Part shown: positions 32,968-40,446 of the stretch, in pieces
How positions within the stretch are numbered: position 1 is the first letter of the stretch
Layout: each line of letters opens with the position of its first letter
Assembly: GCA_964426875.1 (NCBI GenBank)
Contig: CAYRSB010000002.1
Coordinates: forward strand, 71,942 to 135,941
Reading direction: 5' to 3'
DNA length: 64,000 nt
Source: Caldatribacterium sp964426875
GTDB taxonomy: Bacteria > Atribacterota > Atribacteria > Atribacterales > Caldatribacteriaceae
The notes under the pieces: model-generated
Seen by the model: the letters and a program-made list of their open reading frames with translations, nothing else
Database searches by the model: none
Told to the model about the DNA's origin: nothing
Position numbers and translations under genes: made by a program

Positions 32968-33494
32968 GTGTTGCAGGTCTTCTTCTTGGAATTTTGGGAA
33001 TCTTTTTCTTTTTCTGGGTCTTCCCCCTCTTTTTTCGGGGCATCCCTTGGCAGCCTACCGATATGCGGCGGGTTCGAAGGATGCTCGAGATGGCTCAAGT
33101 ACGCCCGGGGGAAGTGGTGTATGACCTGGGGTGTGGAGACGGGAGAATTGTCATTTGTGCCGTTCGAGAATTTCGGGCAAAAGCGGTAGGTATTGAACTC
33201 AACCCCTGGCTTTTTTGCGTGGCCTGGATGCGGGTTTTCTTTTCAGGTTTACGACCGAAAGCCCGAATAGTTTTTGGAAACATCTTTTCGGTGGATCTCA
33301 AAGCGGCTGATGTTGTCACCCTCTTTCTTTTCGAGCACGTCAATGAGGCACTGAAAGAGAAACTCGAACGGGAGCTCAAAAAGGGAGCGCGTATCGTATC
33401 GTACGTTTGGACTTTCCGGGGATGGATTCCGAAAGAGGTGGACCCCACTCTTCGGCTGTATCTCTACGTGAAGGACGAGAGGATTACTTTCTGA
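32964..33494 (+). CDS. membrane-anchored class I SAM methyltransferase
   Basis: A 176-residue protein. One N-terminal membrane helix (residues 2-25, phenylalanine-rich) is followed by a Rossmann methyltransferase fold with motif I VVYDLGCGDGRIVI near residue 50, then AVGIELNP (motif II acidic residue) and VVTLFLFEH (motif IV). It resembles the small 'class I SAM-dependent methyltransferase' proteins with an FPLFFRGIPWQPT lead that occur in many phyla. Lysine-specific methylation of a membrane-near target has been shown for related archaeal/bacterial enzymes; the substrate here is unknown. It is translationally coupled to lipA (ATGA). Confidence 0.85.
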   Translation: MSVAGLLLGILGIFFFFWVFPLFFRGIPWQPTDMRRVRRMLEMAQVRPGEVVYDLGCGDGRIVICAVREFRAKAVGIELNPWLFCVAWMRVFFSGLRPKARIVFGNIFSVDLKAADVVTLFLFEHVNEALKEKLERELKKGARIVSYVWTFRGWIPKEVDPTLRLYLYVKDERITF

Positions 33495-33565
33495 TATCCT
33501 GCGCCTTCAGGATCAATTTTTTGTCTCTCCACTTTTCCCTCTAAAGTTTTCCTGTTTCTCTCCGA

Positions 33566-33571
33566 TATAAT
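33566..33571 (+). promoter_or_regulatory. -10 box of the riboswitch transcript
   Basis: TATAAT at 33566-33571 is a perfect -10, placing the transcript start about 15 bases ahead of the c-di-GMP aptamer core. The -35 region (AAAGTT) is weak. Confidence 0.55.
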
Positions 33572-33587
33572 AAAGCGGGAGGGAATG

Positions 33588-33679
33588 AAAGGGCAAACTC
33601 TCCGAAAGGGGAGGGCGCAAAGCCACGGACCTACAGCACGAAAAGTGCCACGGTGGCCGGGCTGCCAAGTCCCTTTTTT
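33588..33679 (+). ncRNA. c-di-GMP-I riboswitch (GEMM-I aptamer)
   Basis: The sequence matches the GEMM-I core piece by piece. GGGCAAAC (33591-33598) is followed by a P2 stem closed by a GAAA tetraloop (CTCTCC-GAAA-GGGGAG), then GGCGCAAAGCC. A P3 stem follows, with CGGACCUA (tetraloop-receptor side), GCACGAAAAGUGC and CACGGUGG, and a closing GGCCGGGCUGCC. GGGA before the core can pair with UCCC after it as P1. A TATAAT lies just upstream and the C39-like lipoprotein gene starts 48 bases downstream. A hairpin that covers that gene's ribosome-binding site (33695-33717) is the probable expression platform. Confidence 0.92.
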
Positions 33680-33694
33680 GTTGGCCGGCGCCCG

Positions 33695-33717
33695 CCCTCA
33701 AGGGGAGTCCCTGAGGG
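33695..33717 (+). promoter_or_regulatory. hairpin sequestering the ribosome-binding site (expression platform)
   Basis: CCCTCA (33695-33700) pairs with TGAGGG (33712-33717), and inside it GGG (33702-33704) pairs with CCC (33709-33711) around GAGT. The right arm is the Shine-Dalgarno GAGGGGG of the gene at 33727. When formed, the hairpin should block translation. Whether c-di-GMP favours or prevents it cannot be read from sequence. Confidence 0.6.
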
Positions 33718-33726
33718 GGTGTAAGT

Positions 33727-34365
33727 ATGAGGAGCCGGATTCCGATTTTTGTCTTTCTCTGCAGCGCCCTTCTTGTTTTTGCTTCCGGTTGTGCGACGGA
33801 TCTCACCACTCCTAAGAGCGAGGTTTCGGTTTCTTCGGAGCGTTTTGTCGAGAGAAACTTCGACCGTATACTCCTTGATGTTCCCTTTCTTCCTCAGGTT
33901 CCTCCAGGGGACTGGTCGAGAACACGAAACTGCGGCGTGGCTTCTGCAGCTATGATTCGGGCTTACTATTTCGGTACGATGCCGACGAAAGAAGACATCA
34001 TGCGAGCCAATGAATGGCTCAATGCCCGTTTTGGTTCACCCATCAACGGTTATAATGGCGACTATACAAACGTCTTTCAGATCCGGGCCTGGCTCGAAGC
34101 AGAGGGTGTTCCCACAAGAATCGGCATGGGAAACCTTGGGGTTCTGCGTAGACTCCTTGAAGAAGGTAAGCCCGTTCTTGTTGCTGTTTATTCCGATATG
34201 AATCCTCGGGGGGCCAAACACGCCATGGTTCTTGTGGGCATGGATGGTTCCTCAATCTATGTGCATGACCCGGGGAAGACGAATGGGGCGAATAACTGCT
34301 ATCCTACCTCTCGGTTTCTTTCCGTCTGGTCCTTGCAGAATAACTGGTATGTCACCATAGAGTGA
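33727..34365 (+). CDS. lipoprotein with C39-like (papain-fold) peptidase domain, riboswitch-controlled
   Basis: A 212-residue exported protein. Signal peptide MRSRIPIFVFLCSALLVFAS ends in a lipobox with Cys22, so it should be a lipoprotein. The domain (about 50-212) is Peptidase_C39_2-like. LDVPFLPQVPPGDWSRTRNC gives the nucleophile Cys near residue 69, followed by VASAAMIRAYYFG. AKHAMVLVGMDG gives the His near residue 165, and IYVHDPGKT the Asp near 180. All three catalytic residues are present, so it is probably an active cysteine peptidase or amidase facing the periplasm or surface. It lies under a c-di-GMP riboswitch and is coupled by a GTGA overlap to the next lipoprotein gene. Confidence 0.9.
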   Translation: MRSRIPIFVFLCSALLVFASGCATDLTTPKSEVSVSSERFVERNFDRILLDVPFLPQVPPGDWSRTRNCGVASAAMIRAYYFGTMPTKEDIMRANEWLNARFGSPINGYNGDYTNVFQIRAWLEAEGVPTRIGMGNLGVLRRLLEEGKPVLVAVYSDMNPRGAKHAMVLVGMDGSSIYVHDPGKTNGANNCYPTSRFLSVWSLQNNWYVTIE

Positions 34366-35000
34366 CTAATAGGAAGAATTTCCTATTGCCTTTTTCCCTC
34401 AAAGACTGGTATTTTTTCCTGAGAAAGGGGGGCCAGTCTCTGAGGGTAACATTCGGCTTTTTTGGAATCATGAGTATTCTCGTGGTCTTGGGTATTTCAG
34501 GGTGTGGAGGTGTACCGCAAGGAGGGTGCTTGGGAGGAGATACTAAAATCACGGGGAAAGTGCTTCTTCCCGAGAGTTGTGGTTCTTGTCCTCTCTTTGT
34601 GATCCTCCGTGACGAAAATGGTCCCGTATCTACGGTTTTGACCGATACCGAGGGACACTTTTCCTTTTCACAGATTCCCGGTCCTGCAGTACTCCTTTAT
34701 GTGCGCTGTGGGTTAATGACTATGGCCAAGGGTGTGTATCCCCTCAATGAAGGAGAAGTCAACGATGTAGGCTGTATCGACGCCTTTTCCACCGCTCAGG
34801 TAGTGATCTATGAGGTAGCCCGTGAGAAGTATCCTGGAACGGTCTTCATCCGTGATATTCCCAATTTCCTTGTTCCGGAGAATTTCGTGTGTCTGGTAGA
34901 GGGGGCACTTTCCCACTGTGAAGACCCCCTTTCTTCTTCCCTGGTGCGTTCCGAGGCTCTTCGATATATAGATGTGTGGTTTGGAAACCCTCCTAAGTAA
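34362..35000 (+). CDS. lipoprotein with carboxypeptidase-regulatory-like fold
   Basis: A 212-residue protein with a lipobox (LVVLGISGCGG, Cys near residue 48) after a long N-terminal stretch. A beta-rich domain follows (ITGKVLLPESCGSCPLFVIL, then VLTDTEGHFSFSQIPG) of the carboxypeptidase regulatory-like type, and a C-terminal part I do not recognise. Seven cysteines besides the lipobox one suggest disulfides outside the cell. GTG 34362 overlaps the peptidase stop (GTGA); the true start may lie further in, since the stretch before the hydrophobic segment is unusually long. It shares the c-di-GMP riboswitch transcript and is a candidate partner or target of the peptidase. Confidence 0.72.
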   Translation: MTNRKNFLLPFSLKDWYFFLRKGGQSLRVTFGFFGIMSILVVLGISGCGGVPQGGCLGGDTKITGKVLLPESCGSCPLFVILRDENGPVSTVLTDTEGHFSFSQIPGPAVLLYVRCGLMTMAKGVYPLNEGEVNDVGCIDAFSTAQVVIYEVAREKYPGTVFIRDIPNFLVPENFVCLVEGALSHCEDPLSSSLVRSEALRYIDVWFGNPPK

Positions 35001-35069
35001 TTTCTTTCGATTCTCCCGTCTTTCCTTCTGCCTTATTTCTGCTACAATAATCATTGGAGGTGGTATTTT

Positions 35070-36086
35070 ATGAAACGCTCAGTGTTTCTCTCGGTGCTTC
35101 TCTTAGTTGGGCTTCTCGTTTTCACTTCGGTGTCTTCAGCAAAGACCTATGAAATTGCCGTAGTGGTGAAGATTGCGGGAATTCCCTGGTTCAACCGCAT
35201 GGCTGAAGGCGTGGAACAGGCAGCCAAGGAGCTCGGGGTGAATGCATATCTCACTGGTCCGGCAACGGCTGACCCGGCACCGCAAGTGCAAATGGTGGAG
35301 GACCTCGTCACCCGGGGTGTAGATGCCGTCTGTGTAGTCCCCAATGACGCCAAAGCTCTTGTTCCAGTCTTCAACAAGGCGAGGGAGAAAGGCACTGTAG
35401 TCATTACGCATGAGTCACCTTTTGAAACCGAGGCTATCGATTGGGACGTGGAAACCATTGATAGTGTGCAATTCGGTCGGAATCCTATCGATGCCATTGT
35501 GGAGAAGCTCAAAGAATCGGGAGAACTTGAAAAGTACACTCCGGAGAATCCAGCAGGGTTCGTCATGCTGGTGGGTAGCTTAACTGTTCCACTTCACAAC
35601 TTCTGGGCAGACGTAGCTCTTGAGTACGTCAAGGAGAAGTACCCATTCCTCAAGGAACTCACTTCTCGTTTGCCTACCGCCGAAAGTGTTGAGGATTCCC
35701 GGGCTGCTGTTCTGGACCTCATCACCACCTATGGTGATCAGTTTAAGGCGGTCATTGGATGGGGAAGCCTCGGACCGATCGGTGCCGCCCAGGCTGTGGC
35801 CGAAAAGGGGATGGAGGACAAGATTATTGTTGTAGGAAGTGCCATTCCCTCTACTGTTGCACCGTATCTTAAGACCGGGGCTGTTGACTGGGCACAACTT
35901 TGGGACCCCAAAGATGCCGGATATGCCATGGTCTACATCGCCAAGCAGATTCTCGATGGAGTGGAAATCAAAGAAGGTATGGAGATTCCGGGTCTTGGTC
36001 CCATAAAGGTGGAGGGTAAGGTCATAAGCGTGAACCAGATTAAACTCATGCCCACTGCTGAAGCTGCAGAGGCTTTAGGGTTCTGA
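35070..36086 (+). CDS. sugar ABC transporter binding protein, RbsB/LsrB family
   Basis: A 338-residue periplasmic binding protein. A signal peptide (MKRSVFLSVLLLVGLLVFTS) precedes a Peripla_BP_4 fold: YEIAVVVKIAGIPWFNRMAE, TGPATADPAPQVQMVEDLVT, VDAVCVVPNDAKALVPVFNK and VVITHESPFE. The WFNRM and TGPxTADPAxQ patterns are those of LsrB (autoinducer-2) and rhamnose-type binding proteins. Several such genes bind simple sugars, so AI-2 is only a possibility. It begins the operon with an ATPase and two permeases. TACAAT at 35042-35047 may be its -10. Confidence 0.9.
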   Translation: MKRSVFLSVLLLVGLLVFTSVSSAKTYEIAVVVKIAGIPWFNRMAEGVEQAAKELGVNAYLTGPATADPAPQVQMVEDLVTRGVDAVCVVPNDAKALVPVFNKAREKGTVVITHESPFETEAIDWDVETIDSVQFGRNPIDAIVEKLKESGELEKYTPENPAGFVMLVGSLTVPLHNFWADVALEYVKEKYPFLKELTSRLPTAESVEDSRAAVLDLITTYGDQFKAVIGWGSLGPIGAAQAVAEKGMEDKIIVVGSAIPSTVAPYLKTGAVDWAQLWDPKDAGYAMVYIAKQILDGVEIKEGMEIPGLGPIKVEGKVISVNQIKLMPTAEAAEALGF

Positions 36087-36103
36087 GAGCAACAGGGAAT
36101 GAC

Positions 36104-36138
36104 AGAGATGCCGGGGTTCGAACCCCGGCATCTCTTTG
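36104..36138 (+). terminator. perfect 32-base palindromic hairpin after the binding-protein gene
   Basis: Bases 36104-36135 are a perfect palindrome (AGAGATGCCGGGG then TTCGAA then CCCCGGCATCTCT), followed by only three T. It lies between the binding-protein and ATPase genes. As in the operon at 5.3 kb, it probably stabilises the upstream message and lowers readthrough. Confidence 0.8.
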
Positions 36139-36148
36139 AGGTGGTATA

Positions 36149-37648
36149 GTGCCGGGGAGAGAAGAAGTCCTTCACCTTGTGCATATTACCAAGCGATATG
36201 GAGGAGTGGTGGCGCTCCGGGACGTAGATTTTTCCGTTCTCCGGGGTGAGGTCCATGGTTTGGTGGGTGAGAACGGCTCTGGAAAGAGTACCCTTGTGAA
36301 GGTTGCCACAGGGGTTGTGCAGCCTGACGAGGGTGCAGAGATCTACCTTGAGGGACAGAGAATTCCCCGTCTGAATCCCTACCTTTCCTTCCACCGAGGA
36401 ATTCACGTGGTGCATCAGGACCTCTCTCTTTTTCCCAACCTCTCGGTGGCGGAGAACATTCTCTCCCATGAGTACATAGAGAAGCGACGTTCTTTGGTCT
36501 CGTGGTCGGATATGGAGCGACGGGCAAAGGAAGTCCTTGAAAAGCTTGGAGTTGACCTCGATCCCAGGGAAATTGTGGGGCGACTTCCCTTTGCCGATCA
36601 ACAACTTGTGGCCATCTGTAGGGCGATTGCAAGCCAGGCAAAGCTCATCATTCTTGATGAGCCTACGTCTTCTCTCACTTTTCGGGAGGTACAGCGTCTT
36701 TTTGGCTTCATTCGAGAGCTTAAGGTTCAGGGAATAGCTACAGTTTTCATCAGCCATCGCCTTGATGAGGTGCTTGAGATCAGCGACCGGGTAACGGTCT
36801 TAAAGGATGGGGTCAAGATTGGTACCTTTTTGAAAGAGGAGCTCACCAAGGGCAGGCTTTCTTTTCTTATGACCGGGAAGGAAATCACGGCGCGTTCTTC
36901 TTTGTCTTTTCTTTCAGAGGCTCGAGAAGTCTTGCGGGTTGAAGGGCTGACCCGAAGAGGAGAGTACTACGATGTTACCCTTTCCCTATATCAAGGGGAA
37001 ATCCTTGGTCTCATCGGTCCTCGGGGAGCGGGGAGAACCGAACTTGCTCTGACGCTTTTTGGTCTTAATCCTCCCGACCGGGGAAAAATCGTCCTTGACG
37101 GACGTGAAGTGGTTTTTCGATCCAATCGAGATGCCATTCGTCATGGGATCGGATATGTACCGGAAAACCGCCTCCTTCAGGGGCTTGTTCTTGATCAGCC
37201 TATCGCCGATAACATTGTGGTAACCATCCTTGATTCTCTGGTGAACCGTGGGGGGTTCTTACGTCCCGCGGTGAAGTTTTCGGTGGCAGAAAAGGCGGTA
37301 AAAGACTTTGGAATTAAGACCCAGGTAGTTGATGCTCCGGCGCGTTCTCTCTCCGGAGGGAACCAGCAGAAGGTTGTCCTTTCTCGTTGGATTCTCACCG
37401 CTCCGAAGATTCTGATCCTTGATGCCCCGACACATGGAGTCGATGTAGCGGCCAAAGAGAGTATCTATGAAACCATTCGGGAACTCTCCCAGAAGAGAGG
37501 TATAAGCATCCTTTTTATTTCCGATGAAGAGCACGAAGTTCTTGAAGTGTGCCATCGGATTCTTGTCATGCGCGAGGGCAGGATTGTGCGGGAATATAAA
37601 GCAGAGGAAGTTACCGAGGAAGCGCTTCGGGAAGAAATTGTGGGATAG
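36149..37648 (+). CDS. sugar ABC transporter ATP-binding protein (RbsA/LsrA type)
   Basis: A 499-residue tandem ATPase. Domain 1 has Walker A GENGSGKSTLVK near residue 38 and Walker B LIILDEPTSSL. Domain 2 has the degenerate loop GPRGAGRTELALT, signature LSGGNQQKVVLSRW and Walker B ILILDAPTHGVDVAAKES, where the usual catalytic Glu after Asp is Ala. Domain 1 also lacks the LSGGQ signature (it reads LPFADQQLVAICRAIAS), as is common in this family. Start GTG 36149 has GAGGTGG upstream. It energises the two permeases that follow. Confidence 0.93.
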   Translation: MPGREEVLHLVHITKRYGGVVALRDVDFSVLRGEVHGLVGENGSGKSTLVKVATGVVQPDEGAEIYLEGQRIPRLNPYLSFHRGIHVVHQDLSLFPNLSVAENILSHEYIEKRRSLVSWSDMERRAKEVLEKLGVDLDPREIVGRLPFADQQLVAICRAIASQAKLIILDEPTSSLTFREVQRLFGFIRELKVQGIATVFISHRLDEVLEISDRVTVLKDGVKIGTFLKEELTKGRLSFLMTGKEITARSSLSFLSEAREVLRVEGLTRRGEYYDVTLSLYQGEILGLIGPRGAGRTELALTLFGLNPPDRGKIVLDGREVVFRSNRDAIRHGIGYVPENRLLQGLVLDQPIADNIVVTILDSLVNRGGFLRPAVKFSVAEKAVKDFGIKTQVVDAPARSLSGGNQQKVVLSRWILTAPKILILDAPTHGVDVAAKESIYETIRELSQKRGISILFISDEEHEVLEVCHRILVMREGRIVREYKAEEVTEEALREEIVG

Positions 37649-37662
37649 AGGAGAGATAGCCA

Positions 37663-38661
37663 TTGCTTCGGCGAATTTCAGGGAGATCTGAAGTATACCT
37701 TGCCGGTGTTGTCATTGCCCTTTCCGTGGTCCTTTTCTTCCTCAACCCCAAGTTCCTCACCGCCGAGAACCTCTTTGATGTCCTTCGAAACAATTCCTTT
37801 CTCGGTATTGTTGCCCTTGGGGAACTCGTAGTACTTATTTCCGGGGGAATAGACGTATCTTTCACTGCCATAGCTACAGTGGCGCAGTACATCATGGGAG
37901 TCATTATGACTCGTTACGCAGTGGAGAACGTGTTTTTGGCTTTCCTCATCCCCATCCCCATTGGTGTTGCCTTGGGAGCTTTCAATGCCTTTTTGGTCAA
38001 CCGCACTCGAGTGCATCCCGTTATCATCACCATCTCGAGTCTCAATGTGTTTTATGGGTTTTTGATGGTGGTGAGTCGGGGAAAGTGGATTTATGGATTT
38101 CCCGTTCCTTTTCGAGAATTTGCCCGTCTGAAAGTTCTAACTCTTTTTTCAGGAAAGGGTGTAGAATATGGACTCTCCATTTTTACAGTCATATGGTTTC
38201 TCATTGCCGTGGCAACGTGGGTGATTTTGCAATACCTTCCCATCGGTCGGAAAGTCTACGCACTGGGGGGTAATAGTGAAGCAGCCCGGAGAGCCGGCTT
38301 TGACATCTTTCGTATCCAAATTTTTGTCTATTGCTACATCGGGTTACTTTCAGGTTTGGCCGGTTTTGTCCATGCGGCGCTCAACCAGATAATCCAGCCA
38401 AATGCCATAGTGGGGCGAGAGCTTGACGTCGTGGCCGCTGCAATCCTTGGAGGCGCGAGTGTCTTCGGCGGAGCAGGCTCTCCTTTTGGAGTCATTTTGG
38501 GGGTGCTCTTCATCGCCTTCATTAAGAATGGCCTCATTCTTATGAAGGCTTCGGCCTACTGGCATCAGGTCATCATGGGGCTCATTATCGTTCTTGCAGC
38601 AACGCTCAGTGCGTACCAGCAAAGTCTTGAGAAGAAGAGAAGAAGAGGAAGGAGTATATGA
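37663..38661 (+). CDS. sugar ABC transporter permease (RbsC/LsrC type)
   Basis: A 332-residue polytopic membrane protein with about nine hydrophobic segments. It has the family block GELVVLISGGIDVSFTAIAT near residue 48, NAFLVNRTRVHPVIITISSL and GGNSEAARRAGFDIFRIQIF. The late cassette AAAILGGASVFGGAGSPFG is also typical. Start TTG 37663 follows GGAGAGATAG. It overlaps the second permease by four bases (ATGA). The two permeases are homologous and probably form a heterodimer channel. Confidence 0.92.
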   Translation: MLRRISGRSEVYLAGVVIALSVVLFFLNPKFLTAENLFDVLRNNSFLGIVALGELVVLISGGIDVSFTAIATVAQYIMGVIMTRYAVENVFLAFLIPIPIGVALGAFNAFLVNRTRVHPVIITISSLNVFYGFLMVVSRGKWIYGFPVPFREFARLKVLTLFSGKGVEYGLSIFTVIWFLIAVATWVILQYLPIGRKVYALGGNSEAARRAGFDIFRIQIFVYCYIGLLSGLAGFVHAALNQIIQPNAIVGRELDVVAAAILGGASVFGGAGSPFGVILGVLFIAFIKNGLILMKASAYWHQVIMGLIIVLAATLSAYQQSLEKKRRRGRSI

Positions 38662-39608
38662 GGGTCACACAGCATAGAAGAGAAACGCAGGCTCTGGTAC
38701 TTGTTGTAGTGGTAAGTTTTTTAATCGTCCTCCTGGGCATTCTCACCAGGGGTAGGCTCCTCGGTTTTGACAGTCTCCAGTCTATCGCCTTTCAGCTCCC
38801 CCTTTTGGGTATCCTCACCCTTGCACAGATGACACCGATGCTTACCGGAGGTATTGACCTTTCCATCATCTCTACGGCCAATCTCTGTGGAGTGGTGGCT
38901 GCAATCTTAATGACCCGCAGCGGTGTTTCTGTCCCGCAAGCTCTATTTTTTGGTCTTCTTTTAACTCTGTTCCTTGGGCTTTTGAAGGGCCTTCTCATTG
39001 CCTGGGTGTCGGTTCCGGCCATCATTGCTACCTTGGGACTCATGATCTTCATTGAAGGGGTATCCTTGGTCCTCACTCGGGGGTATGTGATCGCCGGGTT
39101 TCCGGAAAGTTTTCTCTTCTTAGGGAACGGAACGGTTCTTGGTATTCCCATGCCCTTTGTAATCTTTGCTCTGGTGGTGGTCTTTCTCTACATTCTTTTG
39201 GCTCGAACTCGCTTTGGAACACATGTTTACCTCCTTGGGTCAAACCCCGTGGCGACACTCTTTGCCGGAGTTAACAACAGTGGTGTACTCTTTAAAACCT
39301 ATCTTCTTTCGAGCTTCCTTGCAGGTATTGCTGGTCTTGTTATGATTTCCCGTTTTAACGCCGCTCAGGCAGACTATGGAAAGTCTTACCTTCTCTTGAC
39401 CGTTTTGGCCTGTGTTCTTGGGGGTGTGGACCCGGCCGGAGGATTTGGGCGTATTCCGGGAGTGGTGGTATCCATCGTTGTTCTGCAGGTTGTGGCTACC
39501 GGTTTCAACCTTTTAGGATTGAGTTCGCATCTTGCCAGCGCTCTGTGGGGATTGATTCTTCTTGGGGTCATTGCCGCGAATCGCATGCTTGGAGCAGAAA
39601 GGGCATAG
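38658..39608 (+). CDS. sugar ABC transporter permease (RbsC/LsrD type)
   Basis: A 316-residue membrane partner of the preceding permease. It has LTGGIDLSIISTANLCGV near residue 66, VPAIIATLGLMIFIEGVSL and LGSNPVATLFAGVNNSGVLF. CVLGGVDPAGGFGRIPGVVV ends the conserved part. It starts with ATGA overlap. It ends 8 bases before the convergent MBL-fold gene on the other strand. Confidence 0.92.
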   Translation: MRVTQHRRETQALVLVVVVSFLIVLLGILTRGRLLGFDSLQSIAFQLPLLGILTLAQMTPMLTGGIDLSIISTANLCGVVAAILMTRSGVSVPQALFFGLLLTLFLGLLKGLLIAWVSVPAIIATLGLMIFIEGVSLVLTRGYVIAGFPESFLFLGNGTVLGIPMPFVIFALVVVFLYILLARTRFGTHVYLLGSNPVATLFAGVNNSGVLFKTYLLSSFLAGIAGLVMISRFNAAQADYGKSYLLLTVLACVLGGVDPAGGFGRIPGVVVSIVVLQVVATGFNLLGLSSHLASALWGLILLGVIAANRMLGAERA

Positions 39609-39616
39609 AGCTACTT

Positions 39617-40354
39617 CTATTCTTGAGGACTTTTGAGTACCCAGATTTCAGTAGAAGAGGGGAGGTCTTCTTTTTTGAGAATGATAAGGCCTCCTTTAAG
39701 GATGGTTTTCCACGCCTTTGCCCAGGAGAGGAACTCTTCGCACGATGCCAAGGGCCAGTTTTGGGTTATGGAGGTTCTGTAGTGCATGGGAATAATAACT
39801 CGGGGGCTCAAAACCTCAATGAACTCCTTGGCTTCCTCCAGGGGAATGGTGTAGTTTCCGCCTACCGGCATGAAAAGGACGTCAACACCCCTGAGTCTCT
39901 CCATGACGTCTTCGCTTGGTGGTGCTCCTATGTCCCCAAGGTGTGCAAGATGGAGGTCCTCACCCTCGATGACCACGATACTGTTTTTTCCTCGCAGCTT
40001 TCCTTCCTCCTGGTCATGGTATGAAGGGAGGGCAAAAAGATGCACTCCCTGTATGGTACGGTCAAAGAGGTTCCACTCTTTTTCATTGCCCTTCGTGCCT
40101 AAAAGAACCTCAACGGACTTTCCTAAAAAGTCCGGATTGTAGTGGTCGAAGTGTTCATGGGTACTCACGAGGATGTCGGCGTCAATGCGAGGGATCGGAT
40201 ATCCGGTGCGAGGAGAGAAAGGGTCGAGAACAAGGCGCAATCCATTTTCGAAGGTCAGAAGAAAAGCAGAGTGTCCCAGGTAACGAATCTCTAAGGCCTG
40301 CGCAGGAAAAGCGCAACACAGAGAGAACAATACCAAAAGAAGCACTTTTCTCAT
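39617..40354 (-). CDS. exported MBL-fold metal-dependent hydrolase (UlaG-like)
   Basis: A 245-residue metallo-beta-lactamase-fold protein with a signal peptide (MRKVLLLVLFSLCCAFPAQA). LEIRYLGHSAFLLTFENG opens the domain. The metal motif is STHEHFDHYN, and HLGDIGAPPSEDV and IPMHYRTSITQNWP supply further ligands. Most UlaG-like enzymes are cytoplasmic sugar lactonases; an exported one is less usual. It is inserted on the opposite strand between the ABC genes and the isomerase gene and is divergent from the latter. Substrate unknown. Confidence 0.88.
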   Translation of the reverse strand: MRKVLLLVLFSLCCAFPAQALEIRYLGHSAFLLTFENGLRLVLDPFSPRTGYPIPRIDADILVSTHEHFDHYNPDFLGKSVEVLLGTKGNEKEWNLFDRTIQGVHLFALPSYHDQEEGKLRGKNSIVVIEGEDLHLAHLGDIGAPPSEDVMERLRGVDVLFMPVGGNYTIPLEEAKEFIEVLSPRVIIPMHYRTSITQNWPLASCEEFLSWAKAWKTILKGGLIILKKEDLPSSTEIWVLKSPQE

Positions 40355-40446
40355 GGCAATCCCTCCTTCTCTTCTATTATATCCTATAATATTCCTAACG
40401 AGGCGCAGGGTATGAAGCGCCAGGACCTGAAGGAGGCACAGGACTT

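Noticed and set aside
36104..36135. Possible tRNA T-arm (GGGGTTCGAACCCC followed by an acceptor-like end)
   Set aside because: No D-arm, anticodon arm or matching 5' acceptor strand upstream; the whole 32 bases form one perfect palindrome, so it is a hairpin.
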